DNA from: Ophiura sarsii
Taxonomy: Eukaryota > Echinodermata > Ophiuroidea > Amphilepidida > Ophiuridae
Assembly: GCA_035610835.1 (NCBI GenBank)
Contig: CM069442.1
Location: forward strand, 57,019,950 to 57,083,949
Length of the DNA: 64,000 nt
Reading direction: 5' to 3'
Positions 46,901 through 58,640 of the stretch are shown here, piece after piece. The notes beneath the pieces are model-generated. The model saw nothing but the letters and a program-made list of their open reading frames with translations. It did not search any database and had not been told where the DNA came from. A program made the position numbers and the translations under genes. The stretch's first letter is position 1, and each line of letters starts with the position of its first letter.

Positions 46901-49894
46901 ATTATAAACACCAATATATTATCAAGCCGTGGCAAAAATCTCCAATGAAATTAAGTTTCGCCTTTGTAAAGACATAACGGCGAGGTTAGAAAGCACACAA
47001 TTAACCAATTTGAAAAACAAAAACAAAATCCAAATGTCGGTAGGCTAATCCTCTGGTTTATCGCTCTTCATAATCTATAGTATTTCTTTAAAGTAATAAA
47101 GTCAACTTTCTGAATCACAATTCTTTCAATAGATTGTGGTCAAATCCGGGGTTTTTTCCAATTTCACAATAGACCACCGATCTGTGTATGGTGTGCAAGG
47201 TTTCCCTACATGGTGTTTATTCTCTGAAATAACTTATGTTTGGTAAAAAGGGTTAAGTTACAGGTATGTTGGATCAATATTCAGCATAAGAAATACCCAT
47301 TACAGTAACCTTGTTATTGAAAATGTACAAAAACAGAGCAACTGTTAGAGCGCCCTGATACCCTGCCTCTAATTCCTTTGATGAGATTAATGACTTAATG
47401 GTTGGTTTCCAATTCCGAAATAAATAGTTTTTGAACTGCTACTGGCAGTATCTCATAAAGTTATATGGTGATTTTTCTAAACCATTTCATAAATAATTAC
47501 CCGTTTTAATCCCTCTTATAACGAAGATAAATGTCTTGAGTAAATCGTTGTAAAGAAAAAAGTCAAAGGCAAAACTTTGATGTAGTCAGTATGATGCGCA
47601 AATGCAACGCGTGGACGGTTCATGAGCAAAATCGAAAAAACCCGGGTTATAACAATATTGTCGTAGGTATGAACTTATTGTGTTTCAAATGTTAATTATC
47701 TTCTTCCAAATCAAGTTTGCTTGAGGATATCGCCCTACCTCTTCAATTTCTCTGATGCCTGGCATACAATATATGATGTAGGATGTGTGTTAATTTGATT
47801 GATAAGGCGAAGCACTGGTACAGTGATCACCGTAGCCTTTAATCAAGGCGTTTTGGTGGTGCATGGTGGGATAGCACCTTAACAAATGTGAACGCCCTCT
47901 GTAAAATTAGTCTAATTACAACGCCTTTCCGCAAAATATCTTTGTACTATGTATTGTATTGTTTTACGGAAGATTTATCCCGGAATAATCGCGCTTGCTG
48001 ATTGGTTGATCATGATGTCATGATAAATCGGGAGACATCATCGATATCAAGTGCTATCCGTGTGTTACGATGACGACGTTGTTTGATCGACACAAACTGC
48101 TTAGACGGTAGAATAGCTATATATTTGCGCAAAACCGACTCGCTTCGCTCAGCGGTCAACAGGTAATTTTGATTTTGCGAGGTGTCTTTGACAAAGACTA
48201 TGATCACTGATCGCTAATTACTACTATTAAGATATAATTGATTATACTGGTATACGGAAACCCCTTTCAATGGCAATATCAGCCATAGGTGGTGTTGATG
48301 GGGAACTAGTTGGGTCATCTCCTATGATTCCGTGACCGTAAGAACGAAGGTGGTTCGTTTCTCAGTGGATTTTTCTTCTATAGTTCTGTCAGTTCTAAAA
48401 GAGCAAACCGGCTTACACCAGCGACTGAAGTCAGTAGAACAGGACGTAACATGGCGCGTTGTTATTCGTATGCGTGATGCTTGCGTTAGCCGAAATAGCG
48501 TAGGTATGCTTGGATTATTTTTGCGCGCGAAGAGATAATAATAACCCCGATTTCTTGCCACATTTGGAATTTGTTAAACTATAAGAAGGTTAATTCACCA
48601 ATTCATCGGGGATTTCCTTCTTGAATGTGTGGGCGGAATAATGGGAGCCAAAAATACAAAATGGCTTCCATAGATAAACGAACGTATTGTGGGGTGGGGG
48701 GAATTAAATTAAACTACAAAAGGCAAAGCAAACAAGTTCGTTGAATGATGCGTTTCGGGTCAAAATTGAACTTGTTACGATTTGAACAAGTAATATCTCA
48801 AAAAAAATCGTGTGATTAAATAAAGTATTCATTCAGGACCATGGTACAAGAAAGGATGTTAGCCACCAGAATGTGCATCCACCAAGTCAGGGGTTACTGA
48901 AATTTACACTTGATTGTATGAAGGATATTTCATCATTTCAGTGCGCAATATTACATCGTTTTTGTGTGTGATTTTTATTCACTTGAATAATCAGTTTAGG
49001 TCATGTAAATGCATGAATAATATATGGCAGATATCAAAATGAATTTTCTATTCCTACTTTGCGGAGTATGACAAATTTTCTTTCGTAAACAGTTAAAGGT
49101 CAGTGTATGTATTTCGTTAAATTTGATACATTTTCATGTAAGTGGTTTGTGTGTCATTGTATATTGATGACGAAAGGAAAAACTGAATTTATTTTTAGCT
49201 GATTATGTGCAAACAATTATTAACTCTGAGCGATATTTAACAAAATGTCAGTTCACAAAAATAAACGAGGACTGCTTTCCTTGGGGATTCATAAAGTGTT
49301 CTGTGAATATATTCTATGAAGACTATGTATTCTATTGTTGTAGCTGTACACATCCAATTGTATTTACATCTTATTTTAAACCTGATGAAGGACATAAACA
49401 CATATAGAGTGAAACTATAATGTTCTCCATCTACAGAAGATTGAATTATAATTTAATTACAATTTACTCTGAAATAGATACGTCTAATTGACAGTTGGTG
49501 AGATAGGAACACTTCGTGTCGCTCCAATATGTGCCATTCACCCGAGGCTTGATCCCAGGAGAGTGGACTCGTGGAAATATATCGAAAGTAACAACCCAAT
49601 CAATGCAAAATTGACATGCCATGGTGAAAAATTGTAATTATTTTGCTTATCATAAAACTGACAATCATATCCAATACGCATTAGTCTATAACAGGGTGCC
49701 CTGAAATAGAAATCTAGTCTCAATGACTCTCCGTTACCATCCAATACATGTAGAATCACATGCTAGTAACATGGGATGCTTAACCTCAATCTCATGATAA
49801 TTACCATGCTCAGAATATATTCTGGTATTCTGTCGGAATAAACAGCATGTGTTAACATGAGATTTTGTAAGATTCTGTATTCTACGAGGGTCAT
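46901..49894. other. No gene recognised; largely single-copy looking DNA
   Basis: This 3-kb stretch shows no inverted ends and no relatives in the window. A CpG-containing part at about 47990-48540 holds opposed frames of 68 (plus) and 79 (minus) codons without family resemblance, plus ATTTGCGCAAAACCGACTCG-like words. It could be a host intron or intergenic DNA. Confidence 0.5.
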
Positions 49895-50214
49895 TTAGGG
49901 GCGATATCCAAACTCTACAGTGATTTTAAAGCATTTTTCTAGCGATTTTACAACGATATTCCAACGGTATTTCGTTCTATTGTTAAAAGCATCGGGAAAA
50001 GATCGGTGATTAACTAGAAACCTCTCTACTTATCTGGCGTTAACAATAGAACTATTGTAGTACTCTCGATGGCCCAATGAATTAGTGAAGCAGACACATG
50101 AAAGCGCGAGGAAGATTGTGTTATTAAGCTGACCAGTGTTCACCCGACCCCTGTTGTGACGTAGAGAGCGACCCATTTGCCAGATTGTACACCTATCGGG
50201 TTTCTAGTACAAGT

Positions 50215-50654
50215 CCCGGGGGGGGGGGCACTGACATTTGAAAAGGGTATAGTTAGGTGCCGCGCTGAAGACCCCCTTTTTCACCCTCTGCTGCTAGTTC
50301 TTATGACCGCCCCCCCCCCCCCTTTTGAGCCTGCATCAGTTCTTAAGACCCCATTTTCATTGAAAATTCAAAAATCGCTTCATTTTGCGTTCCAAAGCAC
50401 CAATTTTGTGTTCCAAAGCCCCAATTTTTCGAAAATTTTGCGTTCTTAAACCAAAATAAATCGAAAATTGAACTATAGGCTAGTTCTCAAGACCTGTTTT
50501 TTGGGGGGAAAAAATCAGTTCCTAAGACCCTATTTTTCGTCATAAAATCCACTCAGTTCAGTTCTTTAGCCCCCTTTTTGAGACCCTGGGCGGCACACCC
50601 CTACCAAAAAAGTTGAGTGCCCCCCCCCCCCCACCCCCCCCCCCCCCCCCCGGG
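50215..50654. mobile_element. Nested element with CCCGGGGGG ends and 8-bp duplication (in copy 1)
   Basis: The ends are CCCGGGGGGGGGGCACTGAC and, reverse-complemented, CCCGGGGG...GCACTCAAC. GTACAAGT is duplicated at 50207-50214 and 50655-50662. The interior repeats words such as TTCTTAAGACCCC, TTCTCAAGACC, TTCCTAAGACCC and GCGTTCCAAAGC. An 8-bp duplication fits hAT-like and a few other superfamilies; assignment is open. The same insertion with the same duplication is in copy 2 (59364-59748), so it predates their separation. Confidence 0.75.
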
Positions 50655-51365
50655 GTACAAGTGCCAGGTTTTATCATGGCAGGTGATAGAGGCTAATCGC
50701 GACACTCCTCAAACCCCGACTCAAACGATATGTTTGTAGCCGCCTATTCATTGCTAGGCTTATCGTAATCCACTCGTTAACGTCATAAGAATAATCCTCC
50801 TTGATGTGCAAGCAGGGAGGTGTCAATGACACCTCCCTGGTACAAGCATGGATAATGTTATCATTGAATACTAAACAATATGGGAGCCATTAAACATACA
50901 ACGTGTTATTGTTTTCTGGTATAGGCATAATGTGTGTAATCAAGTAGCATTATGAATCTTACTCCCCTAAATAGTGTCATTTTTCTGCGTTTTTAGACTA
51001 TTTAAGAATGTTGCATACACTCTGAACGTGACCTAATAAATAATAAATAAATAATAAATATGAAGAAATTAAGTAATTAATGTAAATAAATAATATATAG
51101 ATTAATAATTATATCAATAAAATAGTATATTAAGGCCTATTTATAATTAATTGATTGATAAATAATTAAATAAACATCAACAATTAAGAAAGTAAATACA
51201 AAATAAATAAATAACGTTAAAATTATGTCAATATAAATGAAAACCCCGAATGGACGTATAATGAGAGAACAATAATAAATATTATATTTCGGCATACTTA
51301 AAACCCTAACCGACCTCTACCCAGACTCGACCGCTCTAAGTATAGAGCACAAGGAATATAAACCG

Positions 51366-51436
51366 CCACAAAGATTCGAACGTACGGCCTGCTGATTGAG
51401 AGTCCTAATCTTAACCAACTGAGCTATTGCGATTTT
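51366..51436 (-). pseudogene. tRNA-like sequence 1 (Lys-like frame, anticodon CTC), composite copy 1
   Basis: The minus strand reads AATAGCTCAGTTGGTTAAGA (A box), GGACTCTCAATC (loop CTCTCAA, anticodon CTC, which would be Glu in a body resembling Lys) and CGTTCGAATC (B box). The anticodon and D stems pair poorly. Its counterpart at 60161-60231 has a few changes. Confidence 0.55.
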
Positions 51437-51956
51437 CCTGAAATCCTCAGCGCTTTATACCCAAATATAGTTCTCATTCAACTATTCCCTAAATACACAC
51501 GGGTTTTTCAACACGGTGTTGTTGTCTATAAAATGAGTCTATGATTTATTAGATTTAACGAATAACAAATCCCGTACTTTGTGAACCGATTCTTAAAGGG
51601 GCGTGTACATCTCAAGTGTTTGTCCTGGACAAAAATCACATGACTCGCTTCGCTCCCAAGTCCTCGCGTGCCCGGCAAAAAGCCCATGATGCAATACTAA
51701 GTCGTAAAAGTGTGCACATAAATCGACAAAATGCTGTACAAACGAAATATAATATATCTAGAATTGTTTCAAAAAGTAGTGTTATTCGTTACATTTAAAT
51801 CAGAATTACTTTCTTTAACAGTAAATAATCAACTTTTGAACGAGAAACTATCTTAAAACTACAAAGATTAAGAAATATAAAGCATTTTAAACATCCAATT
51901 TAGAGAAGAGTGGTATGTTGAACCATATTACTTTTGTTTGTTATTGCGTTCACATA

Positions 51957-52028
51957 GCGCATAGTTGGCTCAGCGGTAGAGCATTGGACTAGTAAACCGG
52001 AGGTCGTGGGTTCGACTCCTATCACGTC
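51957..52028 (+). pseudogene. tRNA-Thr(AGT)-like sequence 2, composite copy 1
   Basis: TTGGCTCAGCGGTAGAGC gives a perfect 4-bp D stem (GCTC/GAGC). The loop CTAGTAA carries anticodon AGT with one mismatch in the stem. GTGGGTTCGACTCCTAT forms a T arm with G-U pairs. A and B boxes are good, so pol III recognition is conceivable. The 5' acceptor half does not pair with TCACGTC, so this is probably a tRNA pseudogene or tRNA-derived retroposon head. The copy at 60733 has the more canonical TTCGAAT loop. Confidence 0.6.
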
Positions 52029-52642
52029 TTGAAATTTTATTTTAATCGTTTATATACATTTTTTATTAGTTTTCGATATTGTTTATCATTTCGTATAATT
52101 ATTCATTATTGTTCAATTATAGTTTATTTTGGAATGTGGAATTATTTACGATTTCATTTTAATTTTCCACTGACTTTTAGTGTGCAAGGCATCATGAAAT
52201 GTGAATGAACCGCGGTATACCACCGAACTGTCCTACTCCTATGCAACATGCCAATACAATAGAAACTCGTTGTGTGTTATTATCGATTGAGCTAAACTTG
52301 TAAAGTAAATGCCAGCCGTTATGTAATACAAATCAATGTGCCTGTATTATTATTATTGAAATAATGTTTCGGTGGTGTAGGAAATAGGAAAATCGATTCA
52401 AGGACATGAGCCGACTGGCTTCTTATTTACATAACAATTGGCATTTGCAGATCATGTTCATAGACTAGCTAGGGGCCATTCAATGTAGGCCTAGAGTAGT
52501 AAACACAATTATATTTACAGGACATTCTTTATCGCAGTGAAAAAAAGTATCATTCAACATTCAATAAATATAGCGAACGATAAGCAATCCTGTCAATTTA
52601 TAAAAACAAACAGTGTAATAACAAAACAGAAAAGAAAACCAT

Positions 52643-52716
52643 CCCCATCCGCAGGATTCGAACCACTGACCTCATGATTGTGAAGCCGGCGCTTTGACGT
52701 TTGAGCTAATGAATGC
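52643..52716 (-). pseudogene. tRNA-Val(CAC)-like sequence 3, composite copy 1
   Basis: The minus strand reads TTAGCTCAAACGTCAAAGCG, loop TTCACAA (anticodon CAC) and AGTGGTTCGAATCC. Several stem pairs are lost (acceptor and part of the T stem). The same sequence, one base different in this part, is at 61426-61499. Confidence 0.55.
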
Positions 52717-53727
52717 TATACATAAACGTTTTGAAGAAAAACATTACATAGGGTTCAAAATACAAATATCTCTTAAATCGGAGGCTAAAATCGAAAGGAC
52801 AAAAGTCGGAAACAATATCCTCTCTAAACTAATGACTTGGATTATATATTGTATAATACATAGGTATTATATTGTATAATACTTCCAAACACGATGGTCA
52901 ATATATTACGCCCCCTCCGTCATCACCCATCCATTGTACAAATATGTTACGTGACCTATCGCCAAAATGTTTTCAGCATTGATTTCAATGGAATGAAGGG
53001 GGAAATGGGCTACTTTCACAAGATCTTGGCAATACTGCGCCAAACAATAGATGAATAGAGTGATGGAGCGGTAGCTGAATTCATATTTCTAGACGACCAG
53101 ATACATTGATCGGCGGTGAACGTAAACATTTTATGATCGGATTTAAAAAGCTTATAAATAGTATTTCTTAAAGAATATAACACAACCTTCCTCGCGCTTT
53201 GATGTGTCTGCTTCACTAATTGAGTCATCGAGAGTACTACAATAGTTCTATTGTTAACGCCAGATAAGTAGAGTGGTTTCTAGTTAATCACCGATCTTTT
53301 TCCGATGCTTTTAACAATAGAACGAAATACCGTTGGAATATCGTTGTAAAATCGCTAGAAAAATGCTTTAAAATCACTGTAGAGTTTGGATATCGCCCCT
53401 TAATAAGTTCTGCCCCTTAATAAGTTCTACCCCCTACCTCATAACTTTCCATTATTTTCGATTTTCGATATGTTGACTTTTGCGTGGTGGGTATGTCTAC
53501 ATCCGGGAGTTGGCCAAAAGTACATGTTAATAGCGTCGTTAATAGCGAAAGGATATAAAAATAGGTTTATCCTGATCTTTTCAGATATTAGAGAAGTCAA
53601 AAACTTGGAAAATGAGGTAATGATTATTAGGCATAAAGTGTTGTGTAGGTTATATTTAATTTAGTGCAACAACTTTGCAAGCAAAGTGTGATTTACGACT
53701 GTGTAGCACATTATTTGTATGGTTATC

Positions 53728-54003
53728 CTTCTTCTTCTTCTTCTTCTTCGGCCTCCGTCAGATATGACGATTGGCTGCCATACGATCACATCTCCGGATC
53801 ATCTTTCTCCAAGCTACTCTGTCTTGTGCCAGACGCTTGGCCTTTATAAGACTCATACCAGTCCATTCCATTGTTTCCTTTGACGACCTCTTTTCCTGCT
53901 GCCTTCCACTTTCCCTTCTATGATGTGGAGTGCCAGTAAGCTACCACTGCCTCTAATGATGTGCCCGAAGTAGGCCAGCTTTCTTTTGATAAGCTCTCTA
54001 TCC
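53728..54003 (-). mobile_element. 5'-truncated non-LTR retrotransposon with (GAA)n tail
   Basis: The minus strand ends in about seven GAA units (53728-53749 as CTT on the plus strand) just past a stop codon at 53758-53760. Upstream are about 240 bp of coding remnant. Ending in a simple repeat immediately after the stop, with almost no 3' UTR, is typical of RTE-like elements; the clade is inference. The 5' limit is near 54003. Confidence 0.8.
53758..54000 (-). pseudogene. Reverse transcriptase C-terminal fragment (RTE/jockey style), frameshifted
   Basis: Two frames are readable. The upstream frame gives LIKRKLAYFGHIIRG ... EGKVEGSRKRGRQRKQW. The downstream frame (from 53865) gives WTGMSLIKAKRLAQDRVAWR ... 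RMAANRHI and stop. In related ORF2 proteins these two motifs (KLxYFGHxxR...EGKxxGxRxRGRxRxxW and WTGxSxxxAxxxAxDRxxWR) are separated by a few residues in one frame. Here a short deletion after QW breaks the frame. Degenerate. Confidence 0.85.
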
Positions 54004-54397
54004 TAAGAAAATCAAAAAAAATGTATATAATTCAATTTGATTTATTGTACGATGTTGCTATGTTGTCGTACTCAACGTAAGCACTTAGATATATCAAATA
54101 TTAATTGACTGACATGTACACTGTGAAGAACGTCTAACTTTCAGAGACTTTCTGAAGTACTTGGTAATCTCCAGTTAGAGTAACCAGTTGCTTGCCACTG
54201 ACCTGAATTAGTAGGAAAGAAATGACAATCGAATTGTCAAGCTGCTGCTATAATTATGACAATCGAAGTGCAGTAAAGGGAACTTCCTTAAATATGCATT
54301 TAGGAATTAAATTATAAAAAAGTGGAACTTGGAAAGGGAAAGCAAGTTAACTTACAGAGGCGATACAACATCGACAAGTTTTACGAAGAGCAAATAT

Positions 54398-54818
54398 GTG
54401 ACCCAACACGAGTAAATAAGGCACAGTGAGGGAAATATGAATATTGAGTTATTGATATCATGATAATATGTATATGTTAAGGGACATTTTGGTACCAAAG
54501 TCAATGCCATATCACATTCCAAACCAAAGTTAAAGATGATTGAAAGTCACTTTGTCTCAAAACATCAAATACAAATTGTCAAGTTATAGGCAATTACAGT
54601 TTTTATTTTGTTAACAAATCAATGGAGTAAATGAAAATTACACACCTCAAGTTGTAGTTTAATTCTTTATTTTCATGAATTTGAGTTCATGGTTAGATAC
54701 AAGATGTATCAAAGATCAGAAATAAGATTTGCTTTGAATTTGACTTATTTTTGACTTTGCCCCTTATTTGTGCACTTAAATCAAATTAGCTACTGCCGCA
54801 TTCCGCCTCATTTACTCA
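54398..54818. mobile_element. Uninterrupted relative of the GTGACCC element
   Basis: Left GTGACCCAACACGAGTAAAT then AAGGC; right end reverse-complements to GAGTAAATGAGGCGGAATGC. Its interior (ATGTATCAAAGATCAGAAAT, TTGTTAACAAATCAATGGAG) matches 30763-31716 but lacks the two TTAA MITEs, so it serves as their empty site at about 54607. Confidence 0.75.
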
Positions 54819-57668
54819 TTTTAAGACATTTTACCTGTTTTTTATAATTGGAATTATTATAATTTTAATCAAATTATTAATCTTTGGAAAGCAATAGATA
54901 AGTTGACAAAATTGAACATATATATACCTGCAAAATGACAATATTGTTACACTAACGACGTTCATGAATTCAAATACGATGTTTACCACGGGTGACTAAG
55001 CCCACACGTTGGGTTCTCGCTGGTTCTAATCCCACCAGTTATAATTTTCTTTATTGTTTTCAATTTGTTTATATGCCAGTGATAAATTCACTATGATCTA
55101 ATCGTTGTGGGTGTGCATAAGTTTATTTCGATCCTCATATGTTATGATTTACTTCGTTTAACACTATGCTAAGCAGGGCGTGAAGCATAGTGAAAGTGTT
55201 ACATATGATGCATGCTTTAGGGTTTTGCTTCTAATAATGTCTTTTATCTTAACATTAAAATGTGATACAAAATCCGTTTGCTTATCTGTTTTCAGTTTAA
55301 AAACCGGTTAGGTGATACAAGTGTTAACCTTATTGAAATAAAGGTGTACATTGTCCCAACTGTAAAGTGGGAGGTCATAGTCATAAGCTTTACAGTCATC
55401 AAACAGTCCAAAGTCTAGTCCAAAATCATGACAAACGTGCCTTTTTCATTGCTTGAATGAGCTATTCAATTACTTAACAGCAAGCGGTATTGTGGGGTGA
55501 AGTATTACGATAACATCCGAGAAAGGTTATTTGAACAAGGTTATTGTGTGTTTAATTAATTTGGTAAAAATGGAGATAGGGCCCTGAATATTGATGTTAT
55601 CACAAAGTGCTTACAAAAAATCTTCTTCTTTTACATTCGCCTATTAAATTTACACGGCACTTTACATTAACACTAAAACTTGCTATTTCAGTTTGCCCCT
55701 TTCTATCGCCATGACTGTAATTAGTATGTATTAACTATTACGTTTTGGTTCAAAAATAGTGAAAATAGTCATATCTTACATCGTTTAATAACTGATTTTA
55801 ATTCCACGTTTTCAAGGAGCAACATTTATTTCGCAAAGGCCACATAAATAATGCATTCTGAAGCGTGACACAAAGCTCGTACAAGATTTACGTGGATAAA
55901 ATAAAAGTCGTGAGGATAACCTTAAAGCTGGGCTCTAAGACTACATGTAGGAGGACTTAATAAAATATGTCGGAAAAGATGTGGCAATAAGGTTACCGGA
56001 GGACAAATTACATGATTCTCAAGAATATTTCATGCATTGTTTTCAAAATAAGGGGGCGAGGAAAATGTTGATGTTTCGACTTTTTCGCAACCTTCACCAT
56101 TGGTAGACTATGGACATTAACTACAGCGCCTCCAAGTGACAGCATTTAACTATTGAACTAATCATCCATGACTGAATTTTCCAACCAGCAGTAGGCCAAT
56201 AATAAAATATTGTTTGGTTGTCCTCGACATTCCTATCTTATTTTCCGTCAGTTCTAAAACCTCGTAACCTTATTCATAGTCAAATTACCCGCTCATGCTT
56301 AGCCGATGAACATATACATTTAGATGAGGTGACCGTTGTTTACATCCAATGTTTATCAACAAACGCAACGGGCGAAGGGACTGGACTGTCGATACACGCT
56401 TGAAGGAATATGACCACAACACTGTCCGCTATCCCGTATTGCCCTTTATAATGCTTTGGCGCGAGTTTTAAAAGCACGGGTCCTAAACAAAACATGATGC
56501 GCGCGCAAACTGCCGGGCAAAGAACAATAGCAACTAGCCACGTTTTTCCCGGTGTGACGTCACCTGTCACCCCATCTATACCATGAGACGATATACCTGT
56601 ATTGTATCAGTGCAGTGGCGCCAGATTTGACATACCGATAGACCAGTGTGCAATGAAGGCATTCATGTGTAGTAGCGTGTGATTATGCTAAGTTGACGTG
56701 AGTTCAAACGCCAATTATTAGCTGTTGATGGGCAGAGTGTCGATTGGGAAATTATTTGTTGTATTAGTTTGTTTCTTTATTGACATCATTGTTCACCGGC
56801 CTATGGTGAGCGTGTGAACTCACTAACAATGTTTTAGATATGACCAAATATAAGCACTGACCCGGGACAACTAAATTATTTATATTTTGGGACTTACGGG
56901 AGCATTGATATTAGACGATTTATAGAATCGATTTCAATAAGTAAGCTATCAAATTATTCCTTGATGTATAAATATGTATTTATAAACGAAATCATTCTCT
57001 TTAATGCACAAATTACAGAGAAATCTTGAAATGAAAGTTGCAAACATTTTTAATTTTTGTTGAATTTTTGAATCGTTAATTTTCACTCATCTGTATCGAT
57101 CTGCTATGTTGCAGGGGAATGGTATTTGGCTCTCATCTCATCTATAATAGAGGTTTGACTAATTTTCATTACATCCATACCATTAAACAACAACTTTGAT
57201 AAGTCAATTTTCTAATATATTGACTCCCAATAGTTAGCTTTAGACAATTGACATCAGAGCAAGAGACCATTGATGTTTAGCTGTGGTTCGATTCCTATTG
57301 TTCAGCTGGTCGCTAGTGGGCGCTGCATTTGATGTCCGTTATATGCTTGCGGTAGCACTTGTGCCTTGTAGAAAAAGGTAAGAAATTAATGATGCGTGAA
57401 GTTTAGAACACGTACAGTTTAGATAGGCCTAGGAATCTCAGTAAAAGAGGCGCTTCAGTTTGTTCTTTACTGGCATCTTTCTTTCTCCGGATTGGTCATA
57501 TTAACAAACATATGTATGTTACTGGACATGAGTGATAAGTCATTGATGTATACTAAGAATAGCAGACAACCAATACCTGGTGGACACCAGATGTGAACAA
57601 TTGATGTGATGTGCTCCTTTTCTTGCAAAGCAATTTTCATGGAAGTGACCAGTTTCTTTTGACCACAT
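54819..57668. other. No gene recognised
   Basis: AT-rich, mostly without repeats. A more CpG-containing patch lies at 56340-56640. A GGTTCTAATCCCACC box near 55022 is B-box-like without a cloverleaf. A TTGCAG acceptor-like site occurs near 57112, but no coding frame follows convincingly. Confidence 0.5.
56555..56562. promoter_or_regulatory. Full cAMP-response-element palindrome TGACGTCA
   Basis: TGACGTCA is followed directly by CCTGTCACC inside the GC-richer patch 56340-56640. CREB/ATF factors bind this octamer in animals. A single match is weak evidence of function, and no promoter or transcript start was identified. Confidence 0.25.
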
Positions 57669-57775
57669 TGGCGTAGCCAAGGGCTGGGGGCACGTACCCT
57701 TTGGGTCCCTGGCCCTCAAAAAAAAAAGGAGAAGGAGAAGGAGAAGGAGGGGAGATAGAAGAGAAAGAGAGAGAG
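57669..57775. repeat. Dispersed repeat start (TGGCGTAGCCAAGGGC) with purine tail
   Basis: GGCGTAGCCAAGGGCTGGGG, GGGTCCCTGGCCCTC, an A-run and then GGAGAAGG/AGAGAGAG repeats. It shares its layout with the reverse complement of 3556-3860. Open frames across it are low complexity. Another GGCGTGTCCAAGGGG start is at 57965. Confidence 0.5.
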
Positions 57776-58094
57776 AATTAAGTGGAGTTTGTTGTTTGTT
57801 TTCTATTGCTTCATACAAAAGTGTACCACCGCTGCTCCCCACTTTGTATATTCCCGGCACGCCATGTGTACCGGGTCACATGGGAAAATTATATAATCCA
57901 AAAGCATGAAGGGGCACCCCTGGGACACGTTGGAACCTAGAGAGATAGACATTGCATAAGCAGCGGCGTGTCCAAGGGGAGGCACCGGCATTGAACTCAT
58001 TCAAGTTCGGGATTTTACTTAATTTCCATTTCAGTCGGGGAATATCGGAAGTATTAAAGTTGATATAAAATAGCTAATTTTGTACATGAATATC

Positions 58095-58640
58095 ATTTCA
58101 GCAGTCTTATTTTGGTGCACACATTGAGTAATATAACTCAAATAGAGCGCCATTTTAAAAGTGTGAAAACGGAAAATAGTTTTAATTGCTCTGTGGGCAC
58201 GAAAGTGTGTAAACTCATCAAATCGACTTTTTCAAAAACAAAATCAAAAGAAACCCCCTGTTTTTATTATTACTCTTGCAACATTTAAAAGAGATATTTC
58301 TGTCAGATGATACATGGTACTAGAATGATCTTTGAAGAGAGCGCTGGCACAGGAAAACTTACGCTATAATGATATTTTGGAGAACAGCTGTTATATGGAA
58401 AGTCACGAATTTAGTGGCATTAATAGTGGCATGGAAGCGCTGTAACAAGGAAACGCACAGTATAAAAAGTTATATTTACAGAGAGCACTGGAAGGGGGGA
58501 AATGTGCTCTATTGAGTGATTCTTTTAAATGAGCACTAGATTTTTAAGAGAGCGAGTCAGGGAGTGCTGAAACAGGGAAAAGTACTAAAAGGCTATTATA
58601 ATGATCTTCTAAAGAACCGCTGTTATAGATTTCACGCCAC
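58095..58640 (-). repeat. Diverged copy of the beta sub-segment
   Basis: ATAGAGCGCCATTTTAAAAG, GAAGAGAGCGCTGGCACAGG and AACTTACGCTATAATGATAT parallel 24329-24600 and the reverse complements at about 32200-32520. It lies outside the tandem array, so this family is dispersed. Units of about 55-65 bp based on AGCGCTGGAA...GGAAAACTTACG recur within it. Confidence 0.65.

Larger units (their letters stand above)
49898..53399. mobile_element. Composite 3.5-kb PIF/Harbinger-like element carrying tRNA-like sequences (copy 1)
   Basis: The left arm (49898-50124) and right arm (53177-53399) are about 225-bp inverted repeats beginning GGGGCGATATCCAAACTCTA. TTA flanks (49895-49897 and 53400-53402). The cargo in order: a GACGTAGAGAGCGACCC unique piece; a nested 440-bp poly-G/C-ended element; a block related to 4981-5165; an AT-rich (AATAAATA)n stretch at about 51036-51240; and three tRNA-like sequences (about 51366 minus, 51957 plus, 52643 minus). 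No transposase is recognised. Copy 2 at 59052-62180 shares all of it except about 320 bp of the AT-rich stretch, with unrelated flanks and its own duplication. The unit therefore moved as a whole. Confidence 0.85.

Noticed and set aside
48322..48561. Overlapping 79-codon minus and 68-codon plus frames
   Set aside because: Opposed frames in a CpG-containing stretch, with no recognised domain and no splice or start context. Kept only as a note.
54979..55040. Possible tRNA-like sequence around GGTTCTAATCCCACC
   Set aside because: No anticodon arm or D arm could be drawn, and the B box core is altered.
57540..57860. 106-codon minus frame
   Set aside because: Runs through the purine repeat at 57720-57775, giving poly-Leu/Ser; repeat artefact.
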